A DNA stretch of 64,000 nucleotides, taken from the NCBI RefSeq assembly GCF_000296815.2, contig NZ_CAIT01000006.1, forward strand, positions 1,742,777 to 1,806,776, given 5' to 3'. The notes beneath the pieces are model-generated. The model was not told the origin of the DNA and did no database searches. It worked only from the letters and a program-made list of their open reading frames with translations. Position numbers and translations under genes: made by a program. Each line of letters starts with the position of its first letter. Position 1 is the stretch's first letter. Below are positions 26,181 to 36,273 of the stretch, in pieces. The stretch is from Fibrisoma limi BUZ 3. Its GTDB lineage: Bacteria; Bacteroidota; Bacteroidia; Cytophagales; Spirosomataceae.

Positions 26181-26295
26181 TCGAGGAGGAAATTGCCACA
26201 CAAAATACGTAAAATTAGCTGCATTCGATTTACGATTTCTACACCAATGCTATTGGTAGAGTATCACTTTAGATTCTAGTGATAAAAGCAGCACG

Positions 26296-26344
26296 ATCAA
26301 GGAAATGCCCTACGCATGATATAGCGTAGGGCATTTCCTTTGAT
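26296..26344. terminator. Strong 20-bp hairpin, probable terminator
   Basis: Arms 26296-26315 and 26324-26344 pair over 20 bp with one bulged T and an 8-nt loop; the core GGAAATGCCCTACGC pairs with GCGTAGGGCATTTCC. It lies downstream of the minus-strand TonB receptor gene (stop at 26680) and 116 bp upstream of the HTCS start. No long T-run follows on either strand. Confidence 0.6.
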
Positions 26345-26368
26345 TAGAGACACTGAATATGAATTATG

Positions 26369-26389
26369 TCAGCACAGTGTGCTGGTAAA
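26369..26389 (+). repeat. 21-bp direct repeat, left copy
   Basis: Contains the 7-bp inverted repeat CAGCACA-G-TGTGCTG followed by GTAAA. The identical 21 bp occur in the same orientation at 43942-43962. Both copies stand about 25 bp from a strong hairpin. The 17.6 kb between them holds the TonB/PepSY genes, all four VPS10-like genes and a Fic pseudogene. Confidence 0.75.
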
Positions 26390-26679
26390 ATGGCTTGTCG
26401 ACACGTCTATGGACTACAGGCTAAAGTCAGCCATTAAACAGCCATAGCGGCTAAAATCCCTGCCTGATTGTTGATGTGTGTTGGTACGAGTCATCATCGT
26501 TCGCGAAGTCGGCAATTCGCTGCTGCCGGGGGCGTGCGTTCCGAGGTATTTCTGCCTGATCGCGTTCAGTCTTTTGAGATAATGTTGTATACACCTGGCG
26601 TTGCGGGGGATTGAAACTTGGTTGTATGGATTAATTTGGGGAAAAAGCCTGCTAAGGAGTAAACCAACCGCACGAATCG

Positions 26680-29085
26680 TTAAAACCGCCCTCTCAGGGC
26701 AATCATAAAGTTCTGGCCCGGTGCCACAAGGCCCGAACTGTAGGGCCGATACCGCTGGTCAGTTAGGTTTTCAATTCCGCCGTTGATGGATAAATAAGGA
26801 GTTACCAGATACTGAACTTTCAGATTGAGCGTGTACCAACTGGGCGAATAGGGCTTTCCATTTGCATCGATCGCGTACATATAATCTTTACCCTGTTCTT
26901 CCTGCGCCAGTTGGCTGTTTGTAACCGGACTGTTGTAAATGCCATAAACCTCTGCCCGAAACTTATTAGCCGTATAGTTGAGCCGAGTCAGGCCAAAGAA
27001 GGGAGCTGCGTGGCGGAGCGGGCTGGTGGTACCGTCATCAACAACTTCTTCGCCTTTCTGGTAAGTGAACTGCGAGGACAGACCAAAACCAGCCGGTAAG
27101 GTCAAATTAATGCCCGCCTGTAGGCCGTACACCCGGGCATTCGCAGCGTTTTGAATGGCCTGTACCTGGCTTAGTTCGCCATTATACACGATGCTGTCGC
27201 GGCCATTTAGGGTAAAATTTCGACGAACGAGCGCGTTGTCCAGTAAGGTGTAATACCCCGTCAGGTCCACTTTCAGCGTATTGCCAATCACTTTGGCAAT
27301 GCCTACCTCGGCATTATAAGCATATTCGGCCTTCAAAGCCGGGTTGGGAACAATCACGGAACCGGGTGTTGACTCGAATACCTTACCGATATCATCGACG
27401 TTGGGTGACCGGAAACCCGTTGCCAGATTGGCGCTAAAGGCCCAGGATTCAGATGGACTATAGACCCCTCCCAAACTGCCCGTCAAGGCACCGTTATTCA
27501 AGCGGGCGTTAGTGAACGGGAAAGGGTAGAAAGTGGTTTCAAACTGCGAATTCAGGACAAACTGATTATAGCGGGCACCTGCCTGCACCGTTAGCTGATC
27601 GCTCGCTTTGAGTTGATAGGTTGAATAGACGGCATACGATGCCCAGTTCGATTTGGGGTAGCGTGATGGGCCGGGTTGAGCGACGTTCGTGCTGATATTC
27701 AATGTAGTCGCCGTTGAAACAACGTCGTTGTAGATGGCTTCCAGACCATAAAACACGCGCTGCCTGTCGGTCATTCGTTTGTCGAAGTCAACCGAAGCTG
27801 ATAACGCCTGTACATTCTCTTCCGTCGTTCGCCGTTCGGGGGTTTTCAGATCGCGGTCGATGCGGCTCTCGGCGAAAAACTGATGGGCCAGTCGCACCGT
27901 CATCTGATCGTAAAGGCCTCCCGACATCGTATGGTTTATTGCGAACTTGTTCATCACCCACGTTTGAGGGCCATAGTTCCATTCGGCCGAACGCGGAAGT
28001 CCCCGCCGGTAGCGCAGCAATCGGTCATAACGGGCGTAATCGGAGGTGTTCGAGTAGTGAAATCCATAGTCGAAATTCCAGCGCTCGTTCGGCTTGAACC
28101 GAATTTTTTGCATCAGATTGATTTGTGAATACCCGCTGGGCCGCTGCACCCTCGAATCGGCGTTGGAAATGACGCGGTCTTCGTTGTTAATCCGTTCGAC
28201 GTATTCCGGTCGCAGGTATTCACTCGGTCCGTGCGCACCCATCCTCAGATCGCCGAAGTAATTATGCGACACGCTACTGGTGAGTGCCCATTTCTGCCAG
28301 CCAACATTCACGTCGGCATGGCCGGTTAGTTCACTGTTGGCCGATGAATATCGCCCGGCTGCACCTCCCGAAATGAATGGCTTGGTTCCCGTGGCTAATT
28401 TGGGGGTGAGCGTGAAGAAACTCATCACTCCGGCAATGGCATCACTGCCGTACATAACCGATCCTGGACCGAACAGAACCTCCGTATTCGCGATGGCAAA
28501 TGGATCTAACGAAAGTACATTCTGTACGTTACCACTCCGGAAAATAGCGGTGTTCATCCGTACGCCATCCACCACAAGCAACAGGCGATTGGTAGCAAAG
28601 CCCCGAATCATGGGACTGCCTCCGCCCTGCTGACTTTTCTGGATAAACACATCACCCGACATACCGAGCAGGTCTGCTGCCGTCTGCGGATTCTGAAACT
28701 GGACATCTTTGGCCGAAATCGTCGTGATTTTATTCGGAACGTCCCGACTCAACTGGTTCCAGCGATTCGCCGTCACTACAACCTGATCTAATGAAATCGT
28801 TGTCGGGCGAATGGATACGGAAAAACCACCCTGCAGCAATGCGTCATAACTCACCGTTTGTCGCCCGTAACCAATCCTTTGAATCTGAATGGCTTCAGCC
28901 CCTTTAAAAGCCGTGATATCGGCCTTTCCGCTGGCGTTCGTCACGACTGATGCCCTGGGGACTTCGCTCGAAATCTGCACGCCCTCGAGCGGCTGGTTAT
29001 CTTCCCGGCTTTTAATCGTCAACACCTGCGCGTGTACGATTGAACAAACGGGTATAAAAAAGAGAAGGAATATACGTTTCTTCAT
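26680..29085 (-). CDS. TonB-dependent outer-membrane receptor
   Basis: 801 residues from ATG 29085 (MKKRIFLLFFIPVCSIVHAQ signal); the ATG at 29106 only adds seven residues. After an N-terminal carboxypeptidase-regulatory-like domain (about 22-95) comes the plug: LDQVVVTANRWNQ, TAADLLGMSGDVFIQKSQQGGGSPMIRGF and VLFGPGSVMYGSDAIAGVMSFFT. The beta-barrel closes with a C-terminal aromatic residue (ALRGRF). The plug resembles haem/haemoglobin- or siderophore-type receptors. The divergent PepSY-TM gene (29260) is commonly paired with iron-siderophore receptors, which supports iron or haem as substrate. No SusD-like partner is present, so polysaccharide uptake is less likely. Confidence 0.9.
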   Translation of the reverse strand: MKKRIFLLFFIPVCSIVHAQVLTIKSREDNQPLEGVQISSEVPRASVVTNASGKADITAFKGAEAIQIQRIGYGRQTVSYDALLQGGFSVSIRPTTISLDQVVVTANRWNQLSRDVPNKITTISAKDVQFQNPQTAADLLGMSGDVFIQKSQQGGGSPMIRGFATNRLLLVVDGVRMNTAIFRSGNVQNVLSLDPFAIANTEVLFGPGSVMYGSDAIAGVMSFFTLTPKLATGTKPFISGGAAGRYSSANSELTGHADVNVGWQKWALTSSVSHNYFGDLRMGAHGPSEYLRPEYVERINNEDRVISNADSRVQRPSGYSQINLMQKIRFKPNERWNFDYGFHYSNTSDYARYDRLLRYRRGLPRSAEWNYGPQTWVMNKFAINHTMSGGLYDQMTVRLAHQFFAESRIDRDLKTPERRTTEENVQALSASVDFDKRMTDRQRVFYGLEAIYNDVVSTATTLNISTNVAQPGPSRYPKSNWASYAVYSTYQLKASDQLTVQAGARYNQFVLNSQFETTFYPFPFTNARLNNGALTGSLGGVYSPSESWAFSANLATGFRSPNVDDIGKVFESTPGSVIVPNPALKAEYAYNAEVGIAKVIGNTLKVDLTGYYTLLDNALVRRNFTLNGRDSIVYNGELSQVQAIQNAANARVYGLQAGINLTLPAGFGLSSQFTYQKGEEVVDDGTTSPLRHAAPFFGLTRLNYTANKFRAEVYGIYNSPVTNSQLAQEEQGKDYMYAIDANGKPYSPSWYTLNLKVQYLVTPYLSINGGIENLTDQRYRPYSSGLVAPGQNFMIALRGRF

Positions 29086-29259
29086 GTAGTGTACTCCAAA
29101 AAGCAAATTAAATGTTGCCTTGGTGGCAAAGAACTTAAAAATTAAATACTATTTTGCATAATACACGAAATAAAAGTTTTTTCGCAGCCGGGTATTTAAC
29201 CCAAATACAAGTTACCAACGAATTGGCGACTGCATAGCCAAAACGCAACAAATTGATTC

Positions 29260-29847
29260 ATGAATGATATCAAAGATAGCTCCCGCCGACTTCGTTTTTA
29301 CCGCAAAATTCATGGAGCCTTAGGGGGAGCGCTGTTTATCTTCTTCACGCTGATTGCTGGAACGGGCCTGTTATTAGGCTGGAAAAAACATTCCGGCGGA
29401 TTGCTCTTAGCCAAATCGTACGCCGGTGCTTCGACCGATGCGAAACGGTGGTTGCCTATTGACTCGCTGCAACGAATTGCGTTTCGTACTCTGCACGATT
29501 CCGTATCCGCCAATTTATCAACCAACCTGGACCGGATCGACATACGTCCGCAAAAAGGAATGGTCAAATTTGTGTTTGAGGATCACTACTGGGGTGTTCA
29601 ATTGGATTGCACGACGGGTCAGGTGCTGCATATCGAGCGTCGGCGATCCGATTTTATTGAGCATCTGCACGATGGTTCGTATTTCGATTCGCTGCTTCAA
29701 GTTGGCGATCAGCCCATTAAACTAACGTACACAACCATAATGGGTGTTTCACTACTCATCTTCGCCATCACGGGCTTTTACTTGTATTATGGGCCCAAAC
29801 GAATCCGCAAACAGAAACAGGCCCGGTCGGCTAAAGCGGTCGTGTGA
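29260..29847 (+). CDS. PepSY-associated transmembrane protein
   Basis: 195 residues. RLRFYRKIHGALGGALFIFFTLIAGTGLLLGWK at the N-terminus is the first PepSY-TM helix with its conserved His; a periplasmic PepSY-like domain follows and a second helix (MGVSLLIFAITGFYLYYGPKRI) ends the protein. Members are often linked to reduction of ferric siderophores. Divergently transcribed from the TonB receptor with 174 bp between the starts, so the two probably share control. The next gene starts 40 bp downstream. Confidence 0.85.
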   Translation: MNDIKDSSRRLRFYRKIHGALGGALFIFFTLIAGTGLLLGWKKHSGGLLLAKSYAGASTDAKRWLPIDSLQRIAFRTLHDSVSANLSTNLDRIDIRPQKGMVKFVFEDHYWGVQLDCTTGQVLHIERRRSDFIEHLHDGSYFDSLLQVGDQPIKLTYTTIMGVSLLIFAITGFYLYYGPKRIRKQKQARSAKAVV

Positions 29848-29887
29848 TATGGTAATGTTTCCTGAAAATTGTTCTAACCTACATTTT

Positions 29888-32800
29888 ATGCGTTCTATTT
29901 TTACGTTCATTACACCTCTGGTGGCCCTTGCGCTGTTGCCCACCGCACCCGCTCTGGCCCAACGTAAACAAAAGCCAAAGACGGCTCCGACTTCCGTCAG
30001 AACCGCCACCGACAGTTTATTCAACGGGTTACGTTGGCGCAATATTGGCCCGTTCCGGGGCGGCCGCTCACTGGCGGCCGCCGGGCATTCCGATCAGCCA
30101 CTCACCTATTACTTCGGGGCTGTCGGCGGGGGGGTCTGGAAAACAACCGATGGGGGTGCCAACTGGTCGCCTATCTCCGACAGTACGTTTAAATCCAGTT
30201 CGGTCGGGGCTATAACCGTTGCGCCGTCGGACCCCAACACGATTTACGTCGGTATGGGCGAGTCCGACATCCGCAGCAATATTTCCAACGGCGACGGGGT
30301 TTATAAATCGATCGATGGGGGCAAAACCTGGAGACACATGGGCCTGAAACTGGCCGATGCCATTGGTAATATCGAAGTCCATCCCCAGAATCCCGATATC
30401 GCTTACGTAGCCGCCCTGGGCAATCCGTTCGCTCCCAACAAGGAGCGGGGCGTATTCAAAACAACCGACGGTGGCAAAACCTGGAAACACATCCTGGCCA
30501 AAAACGACAGCACGGGCGCAGCGGTCGTAGAACTGGACCCCAACAATCCGTCTATTGTGTATGCATCCACCTGGCAGGCCTACCGCAACAGCTACATGAT
30601 GAGTAGCGGGGGGCCGGGCTGCGGTCTCTACAAATCGACCGATGGGGGCGAGACCTGGATGCCCCTCCACGACCGGCCCGGTATGCCGCGGGGACTACTC
30701 GGCAAAATTGGTATTGCGGTCTCGCCCGCCAACTCGAACCGCCTGTACGCCATGATTGAAAACGCGAAAGGCGGGCTGTACCGCTCCGATGATGCCGGGA
30801 TGAGCTGGCAGCTGATCAACGAAGACAAAAATCTCTGGCAGCGCCCCTGGTACTATATGATGCTGGCCGCTGATCCGCAGAACGAAAATGGCCTCATTGT
30901 GCTGAATGTGAACGCAATGAAGTCGTTTGATGGCGGTAAAACCTTTCAGACCATCAATGTACACCACGGCGATACGCACGACATCTGGTGGAACCCGAAG
31001 AACCCGCAGAATTTTATCATTGCCGACGATGGCGGGGCCGAAATAACCTACAACGGGGGAGCCACGTTCTCGGACATAGACATCCCCACGGCCCAGTTTT
31101 ACCACGTTTCGGTCGATAACGATTTCCCCTATAATCTGTACGGTGCCCAGCAGGATAACTCCGCCATCCGCATTGCCAGCCGAACGACCGACTTTGTCAT
31201 CGGACCCTCGGCCTGGTATTCGGTAGCCGGGGGGGAGTCGGGTTATATAACGTCGGACCCCAACAATCCGAACGTCACCTTCGGCGGTAGTTACGACGGG
31301 CTGATTACGCGCTACGACAAGGCGACTGACCAGAATCAGCGCATCAACGTCTATCCCGAATACAGCATGGGGGCTCCTTCATCCGACCGCAAATACCGGT
31401 TCCAGTGGACATTCCCGATTGTGTTTTCGCCCCATGACTCAAAGGCTCTGTACGTGACCTCGCAGTACGTGCATCGGAGTATGGATTACGGCCATTCGTG
31501 GGAAGACATCAGCCCCGACCTGACCCGCAACGACCCCAAAACGCAGGGCGACACGGGCGGACCGATCACGAAAGACAATACCGGGGCCGAAACGTACCCA
31601 ACGATATTTACCTTCGCCGAATCGCCGTTGGAAAAAGGGGTATTCTGGGCCGGCTCCGACGATGGCGTGATGCACATCAGCCGCGACGATGCCAAAACGT
31701 GGCAAAAAATTACGCCCCCCACGTCGATGTTGCCGGAATGGGCCATCCTGAGCCTCGTGCATCCATCCGACCATGCTAAGGGCAAGGCCTATCTGGCTGC
31801 GAAACGCTATATGTCAGGGGATACCAAACCGTATCTGTTTAAAACGACGGACTACGGCAAAACGTGGACCCCCATCACAACGGGTATTCCGGCGGATGAA
31901 TACACGCATGTCGTGCGCGAAGACCCTAACAAACCCGGTTTGCTGTATGCCGGCACGGAACGGGGCGTTTACGTTTCGTTCAACGACGGGGCCTTGTGGC
32001 AAAAATTAAACCTGAATCTGCCCATCACGCCCATCCGCGACCTACAGATTCATAAGCGCGAGAAAGACTTGATTGTGGCCACCCACGGCCGCTCGTTCTG
32101 GATTATGGACGATATTACGCCCCTGCATGAAATTGCCGACGGGCAGGACGCGCTGGCGGGCAAAAAAGCTCACCTGTTCAAACCCCGAACGGCCTACCGG
32201 ATGGACGGCGGTAGCCAGGTATTGGGGCCGGGCGATGTGCCTGAACAGGGCGAAAATGCTCCCAATGGTGTGCTGGTGCGGTATTACCTGAAAAGCAGAC
32301 CGGCGAAAGAGTTGAAGCTGGTTTTTCTGACCAGCGCAAACGATACGGTTATCACCTATTCGAGTACGAAAGATCGGCGTGGACAACCGCTCAAGGTCGT
32401 CAAAGAATTTTTTGAGGACATCACCATCCGACGGCCCGGTACGCCCCCCACACAGGCGGGCATGAATGCGTTCGTCTGGGACATGCGCTACCCGGATGCG
32501 ACGTCCGTCGAAGGCACCAACGTCATGTGGACGGGCCGGGGAACGGGCGCGAAAGTAGTGCCGGGATCGTACAAAGTCCGGCTGTTGCTGGGCGATTCAC
32601 TGGTTGCCGAACAACCGATCACCATTCTGAAAGACCCCCGGCTACCGCTTACCGAGGCCGACTATAAAGAGCAGTTTGATTTGCTGATGAAAATCAATGG
32701 TAAACTGTCGGAAACGCACAAGGGCATCAATCAGATTCGGCTGATTCGGAATCAGATAAACGGGTATTTAAAGGAGGTAAAAGACCCGGCTGTGGCGGAG

Positions 32801-33112
32801 AAGTTCAAGAAGGCCACCAAGCCCATGCTCGAAACCCTCGATCAGTTGGAATCAACCCTGATGCAACCTAAATCGAAGGCCATGCAGGATGCACTGGCCT
32901 ACCCGATCCGACTGAACGATAAACTGTCGGGCGTAGCGGGCGTGGTGGGTTCTGCCGAGACCAAACCAACCAAAGCTTCTTACGTTGTTTATGAGGCTCT
33001 CGAAAAACAGGTCAACACGGCCCTGACCAAGCTGAAGGAGATTATCGATCAGCAGGTTCCGGAATTTAACCGGATGGTAACCGAACAGCGTATTCCAGCT
33101 ATTACCCCCTAA
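29888..33112 (+). CDS. Exported VPS10/sortilin-like BNR-propeller protein, copy 1
   Basis: 1074 residues from ATG 29888, which starts a signal peptide ending APALAQ; the frame continues upstream to 29744 but that part overlaps the PepSY gene. About 750 residues contain many Asp-box/BNR motifs of the form SxDxGxxW (KTTDGGANW, KSIDGGKTW, KSTDGGETW, RSDDAGMSW, RSMDYGHSW, KTTDYGKTW), expected to form two beta-propellers or one sortilin-like ten-blade propeller. A beta-sandwich-like stretch (about 830-930) and a helical C-terminal segment follow. Often annotated as glycosyl hydrolase, but I see no catalytic signature. Probably binds peptide or glycan outside the inner membrane. Copy 2 starts 27 bp downstream. 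Confidence 0.88.
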   Translation: MRSIFTFITPLVALALLPTAPALAQRKQKPKTAPTSVRTATDSLFNGLRWRNIGPFRGGRSLAAAGHSDQPLTYYFGAVGGGVWKTTDGGANWSPISDSTFKSSSVGAITVAPSDPNTIYVGMGESDIRSNISNGDGVYKSIDGGKTWRHMGLKLADAIGNIEVHPQNPDIAYVAALGNPFAPNKERGVFKTTDGGKTWKHILAKNDSTGAAVVELDPNNPSIVYASTWQAYRNSYMMSSGGPGCGLYKSTDGGETWMPLHDRPGMPRGLLGKIGIAVSPANSNRLYAMIENAKGGLYRSDDAGMSWQLINEDKNLWQRPWYYMMLAADPQNENGLIVLNVNAMKSFDGGKTFQTINVHHGDTHDIWWNPKNPQNFIIADDGGAEITYNGGATFSDIDIPTAQFYHVSVDNDFPYNLYGAQQDNSAIRIASRTTDFVIGPSAWYSVAGGESGYITSDPNNPNVTFGGSYDGLITRYDKATDQNQRINVYPEYSMGAPSSDRKYRFQWTFPIVFSPHDSKALYVTSQYVHRSMDYGHSWEDISPDLTRNDPKTQGDTGGPITKDNTGAETYPTIFTFAESPLEKGVFWAGSDDGVMHISRDDAKTWQKITPPTSMLPEWAILSLVHPSDHAKGKAYLAAKRYMSGDTKPYLFKTTDYGKTWTPITTGIPADEYTHVVREDPNKPGLLYAGTERGVYVSFNDGALWQKLNLNLPITPIRDLQIHKREKDLIVATHGRSFWIMDDITPLHEIADGQDALAGKKAHLFKPRTAYRMDGGSQVLGPGDVPEQGENAPNGVLVRYYLKSRPAKELKLVFLTSANDTVITYSSTKDRRGQPLKVVKEFFEDITIRRPGTPPTQAGMNAFVWDMRYPDATSVEGTNVMWTGRGTGAKVVPGSYKVRLLLGDSLVAEQPITILKDPRLPLTEADYKEQFDLLMKINGKLSETHKGINQIRLIRNQINGYLKEVKDPAVAEKFKKATKPMLETLDQLESTLMQPKSKAMQDALAYPIRLNDKLSGVAGVVGSAETKPTKASYVVYEALEKQVNTALTKLKEIIDQQVPEFNRMVTEQRIPAITP

Positions 33113-33139
33113 TCAATGTACCTGCAACTCTCTCCACCG

Positions 33140-36100
33140 ATGAAGTATTCGTTTTACTTCCTGCTAACTCTTGCCACCAGCCTGCTATTCTTGGGGCAAG
33201 CGGTTGCACAACAAGCCAGTACCTCCGATACAAGCACAAACCGGCTGTTTAAAGGAATGACCTGGCGTAATATCGGCCCCACGCGGGGTGGGCGTTCGCT
33301 GGGGGTGGCTGGTTCGCCAATCCGCAAACAGGAATACTACTTTGGCGCGGTGGGGGGCGGCCTCTGGAAAACAGCCGATGGTGGCACGACGTGGTCGCCC
33401 GTCACGGATGGACAGATCCGAAGTTCCTCAGTGGGTGCGGTGGCCGTGGCCGAATCAAACCCCGACGTGGTGTACATCGGGACCGGCGAAACCCAGTTTA
33501 GGGGCAACATCATGCAGGGCGACGGGGTGTATAAATCTGTCGATGCCGGAAAAACCTGGAAAAATGTCGGCCTGACGAACACCCAGGCGATTGCCCGCAT
33601 CCGTGTTCACCCGACCAACCCGAATATTGCTTATGTTGCGGCTCTCGGCCATCCCTACGGCCCGAACGAAGAGCGGGGTATTTTCCGCACCACCGACGGC
33701 GGCATCACCTGGCAGAAGATTCTCTACAAAGGTGATAAAGCCGGGGGGGCCGACCTGATTATTGACCGTACGAACCCCAACGTCATCTACGCGACGATTT
33801 GGCAGGTATACCGTACCCCCTGGAAAATGTGGGGTGGCGGGGGCGCTTCCGGTCTGTTCAAATCGACCGACGGGGGCGATACCTGGACCGAACTCACCCG
33901 GAAACCGGGTATGCCGAAAGGGGCCGTTGGCAAGATCGGCGTGAGCGTTTCGCCCGCCGACCCAAACCGGGTGTGGGCCATCGTCGAAGCCGAGGATGGG
34001 GGCGTATATCGCTCCGACGATGCGGGCATGACCTGGAGCCGCGTTAACGAAGAACGAAAACTCCGACAGCGGGCGTTTTACTATTCGCGTATTTACGCCG
34101 ACCCCAAGGATAAAAATACGGTCTATTGCCTGAACGTGGGTTTTTATAAATCGACTGATGGGGGTGTGAAATTTAACAAAGCCATTACCGTCCCCCACGG
34201 TGATAACCACGATCTATGGATTGACCCCACCGACTCAACCCGGATGGTTGCCGCCAACGATGGGGGGGGCTGTGTATCGGTTAATGGCGGCAAAACCTGG
34301 ACCGACGAGAATTACCCAACCGCGCAACTGTACCACATCACGGTTACGAGCGATTTTCCGTACCACGTGGCCGGCGCGCAGCAGGACAATTCTACAGTGG
34401 CGGTCCCGAGCGAAGGCTGGACAAACTACCTGGCGCGTGATAACAGTATTCGGAACAAAGAATGGTCGTATCAGGTCGGCGGGGGCGAGAGCGGCTACAT
34501 CGCGCAGGACCCCAAAAATCCCGACATCTTTTACGCCGGTAGCCAGGGGGCGTTGCTAACCCGCTACAACCGCTCAACGGGGCAGACCCGCGACATTCAG
34601 GTGTATCCGCGCTTCTTCTCCGGCGAACCGGCCAGTGCGCTGCCACAACGGTGGCAGTGGACGTACCCGATCGTTTTCTCGCCGAAAGACCCGAACCGGC
34701 TGTATGTCTGCTCGCAGCACGTCTGGATGACGACCAACGAAGGCCAGACCTGGGAGAAAATCAGCCCCGACCTGACCCTGGCCGACACGGCCACGCTGGG
34801 CAAAAGCGGAGGAGTGATAACGATGGACATGAACGGCCCCGAAATCTACGCGACCGTGTTTGCCCTGGCCCCCTCCTACCATGATGTCAACACAATCTGG
34901 GCCGGTTCTGACGATGGTCTGTTGCACATTACCCGCGACCATGGGAAAAACTGGCAGCGAATTACGCCCCCCGATATGCCGAAACACACGCGTATTAGTA
35001 TTATCGACGCGTCGCGACATAAACCCGGAACGGCCTATATCGCAGCCAAACGCTACCAGATGGACGACCGCGCTCCGTATATCTGGAAAACAGATGATTA
35101 CGGAAAGACCTGGAAAAAGATCATCACGGGTATTCGGTCGGATGCGTACGTGCACGCCGTACGCGAGGACATTACACGCCCCGGTCTGCTCTACGCCGGT
35201 ACGGAACACGGCATCTGGGTATCCTTCAACGATGGCGACAATTGGGAACCCCTGCGGCTGAACCTGCCCGATACGCAGATTGCCGACTTGCAGGTTACGG
35301 AAAAAGACATAGTGATCGGGACGCACGGTCGGTCGATTTACGTACTGGACGACGTAGCACCCGTGCGCGAATTCACCGCTGGACTGGACAAGGAACCGGT
35401 GCATTTTTACAAACCGTACTACGCCGTTCGGCGGGTACAGAACGCGGTGTTCCAGTACCAGCTCGCACAGCAGGCCGATAGCGTGAAAATCGAAATCTTA
35501 GATGCGGCTGGCGTCGTTATTCGGTCATTTACCGGCGACAAACCGAAGAATGAGTCCAAAAAAGCCGATGAGGAAGAGGATGAAGATGCGCCACCCAAAC
35601 CCAAAAAACCCACCACAGCCGCTGGTCTGAACCGCTTCGAGTGGGATCTGCGCTACCCCGGCTCGACGGACTTCAAGGGTATGATTCTGTGGGGAGCGCG
35701 ACCAACGAATGGCCCGCTGGCCCTGCCCGGCCAATACCAGGTTCGGCTGACGGTTGGGGGAAAATCCATCACGCATCCGTTCGAAATTCGGCTCGACCCC
35801 CGGCTGAATAATGTCAAACTCGCCGACGTGCAGGAGCAGTTTGCCCTGGCCATGAAACTCCGCGACCAGACCAGCAAGGCCAATGAAGCCGTAATTCAGA
35901 TTCGGGCGCTAAAGGAGAAACTGACGCAGCAACCCGATAGTCCGGCCAATCGGAAGCTAAAAGAGCAACTGAATACCATTGAGGAAAATCTGTACCAGAT
36001 CCGAAATCAGAGTGGTCAGGACCCCCTGAACTTTCCCATCAAGCTGAACAACCGACTGGCGGCTCTATGGCGTAGTGTTGAGACGGGTGATGCCAAACCC

Positions 36101-36211
36101 ACCGACAGTTCCTACAAAGTGTACGATGAACTCTCCGCCGAACTGACGCAGCAGTTGATCCAACTCGACAGCCTGCTCAAAACAAAGGAAGTGAAGAGCA
36201 TTGGGATGTAA
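33140..36211 (+). CDS. Exported VPS10/sortilin-like BNR-propeller protein, copy 2
   Basis: 1023 residues from ATG 33140, giving a signal peptide that ends AVAQQ. Same architecture as copy 1, starting FKGMTWRNIGPTRGGRSLGVAG and continuing with KTADGGTTW, KSVDAGKTW, RTTDGGITW, KSTDGGDTW, RSDDAGMTW, KTDDYGKTW. The propeller part aligns along its whole length with copies 1, 3 and 4. A special feature is an acidic insert (KADEEEDEDAPPKPKKP) before the conserved RFEWDLRYPG block. The C-terminal helical region is conserved in type (DPRLNNVKLADVQEQFALAMK). Confidence 0.88.
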   Translation: MKYSFYFLLTLATSLLFLGQAVAQQASTSDTSTNRLFKGMTWRNIGPTRGGRSLGVAGSPIRKQEYYFGAVGGGLWKTADGGTTWSPVTDGQIRSSSVGAVAVAESNPDVVYIGTGETQFRGNIMQGDGVYKSVDAGKTWKNVGLTNTQAIARIRVHPTNPNIAYVAALGHPYGPNEERGIFRTTDGGITWQKILYKGDKAGGADLIIDRTNPNVIYATIWQVYRTPWKMWGGGGASGLFKSTDGGDTWTELTRKPGMPKGAVGKIGVSVSPADPNRVWAIVEAEDGGVYRSDDAGMTWSRVNEERKLRQRAFYYSRIYADPKDKNTVYCLNVGFYKSTDGGVKFNKAITVPHGDNHDLWIDPTDSTRMVAANDGGGCVSVNGGKTWTDENYPTAQLYHITVTSDFPYHVAGAQQDNSTVAVPSEGWTNYLARDNSIRNKEWSYQVGGGESGYIAQDPKNPDIFYAGSQGALLTRYNRSTGQTRDIQVYPRFFSGEPASALPQRWQWTYPIVFSPKDPNRLYVCSQHVWMTTNEGQTWEKISPDLTLADTATLGKSGGVITMDMNGPEIYATVFALAPSYHDVNTIWAGSDDGLLHITRDHGKNWQRITPPDMPKHTRISIIDASRHKPGTAYIAAKRYQMDDRAPYIWKTDDYGKTWKKIITGIRSDAYVHAVREDITRPGLLYAGTEHGIWVSFNDGDNWEPLRLNLPDTQIADLQVTEKDIVIGTHGRSIYVLDDVAPVREFTAGLDKEPVHFYKPYYAVRRVQNAVFQYQLAQQADSVKIEILDAAGVVIRSFTGDKPKNESKKADEEEDEDAPPKPKKPTTAAGLNRFEWDLRYPGSTDFKGMILWGARPTNGPLALPGQYQVRLTVGGKSITHPFEIRLDPRLNNVKLADVQEQFALAMKLRDQTSKANEAVIQIRALKEKLTQQPDSPANRKLKEQLNTIEENLYQIRNQSGQDPLNFPIKLNNRLAALWRSVETGDAKPTDSSYKVYDELSAELTQQLIQLDSLLKTKEVKSIGM

Positions 36212-36273
36212 GGATAAGTAGCCGTTCCGGTGCCGTTTGCCTCTGTAATCAATTCATTTAACGCAATACAACC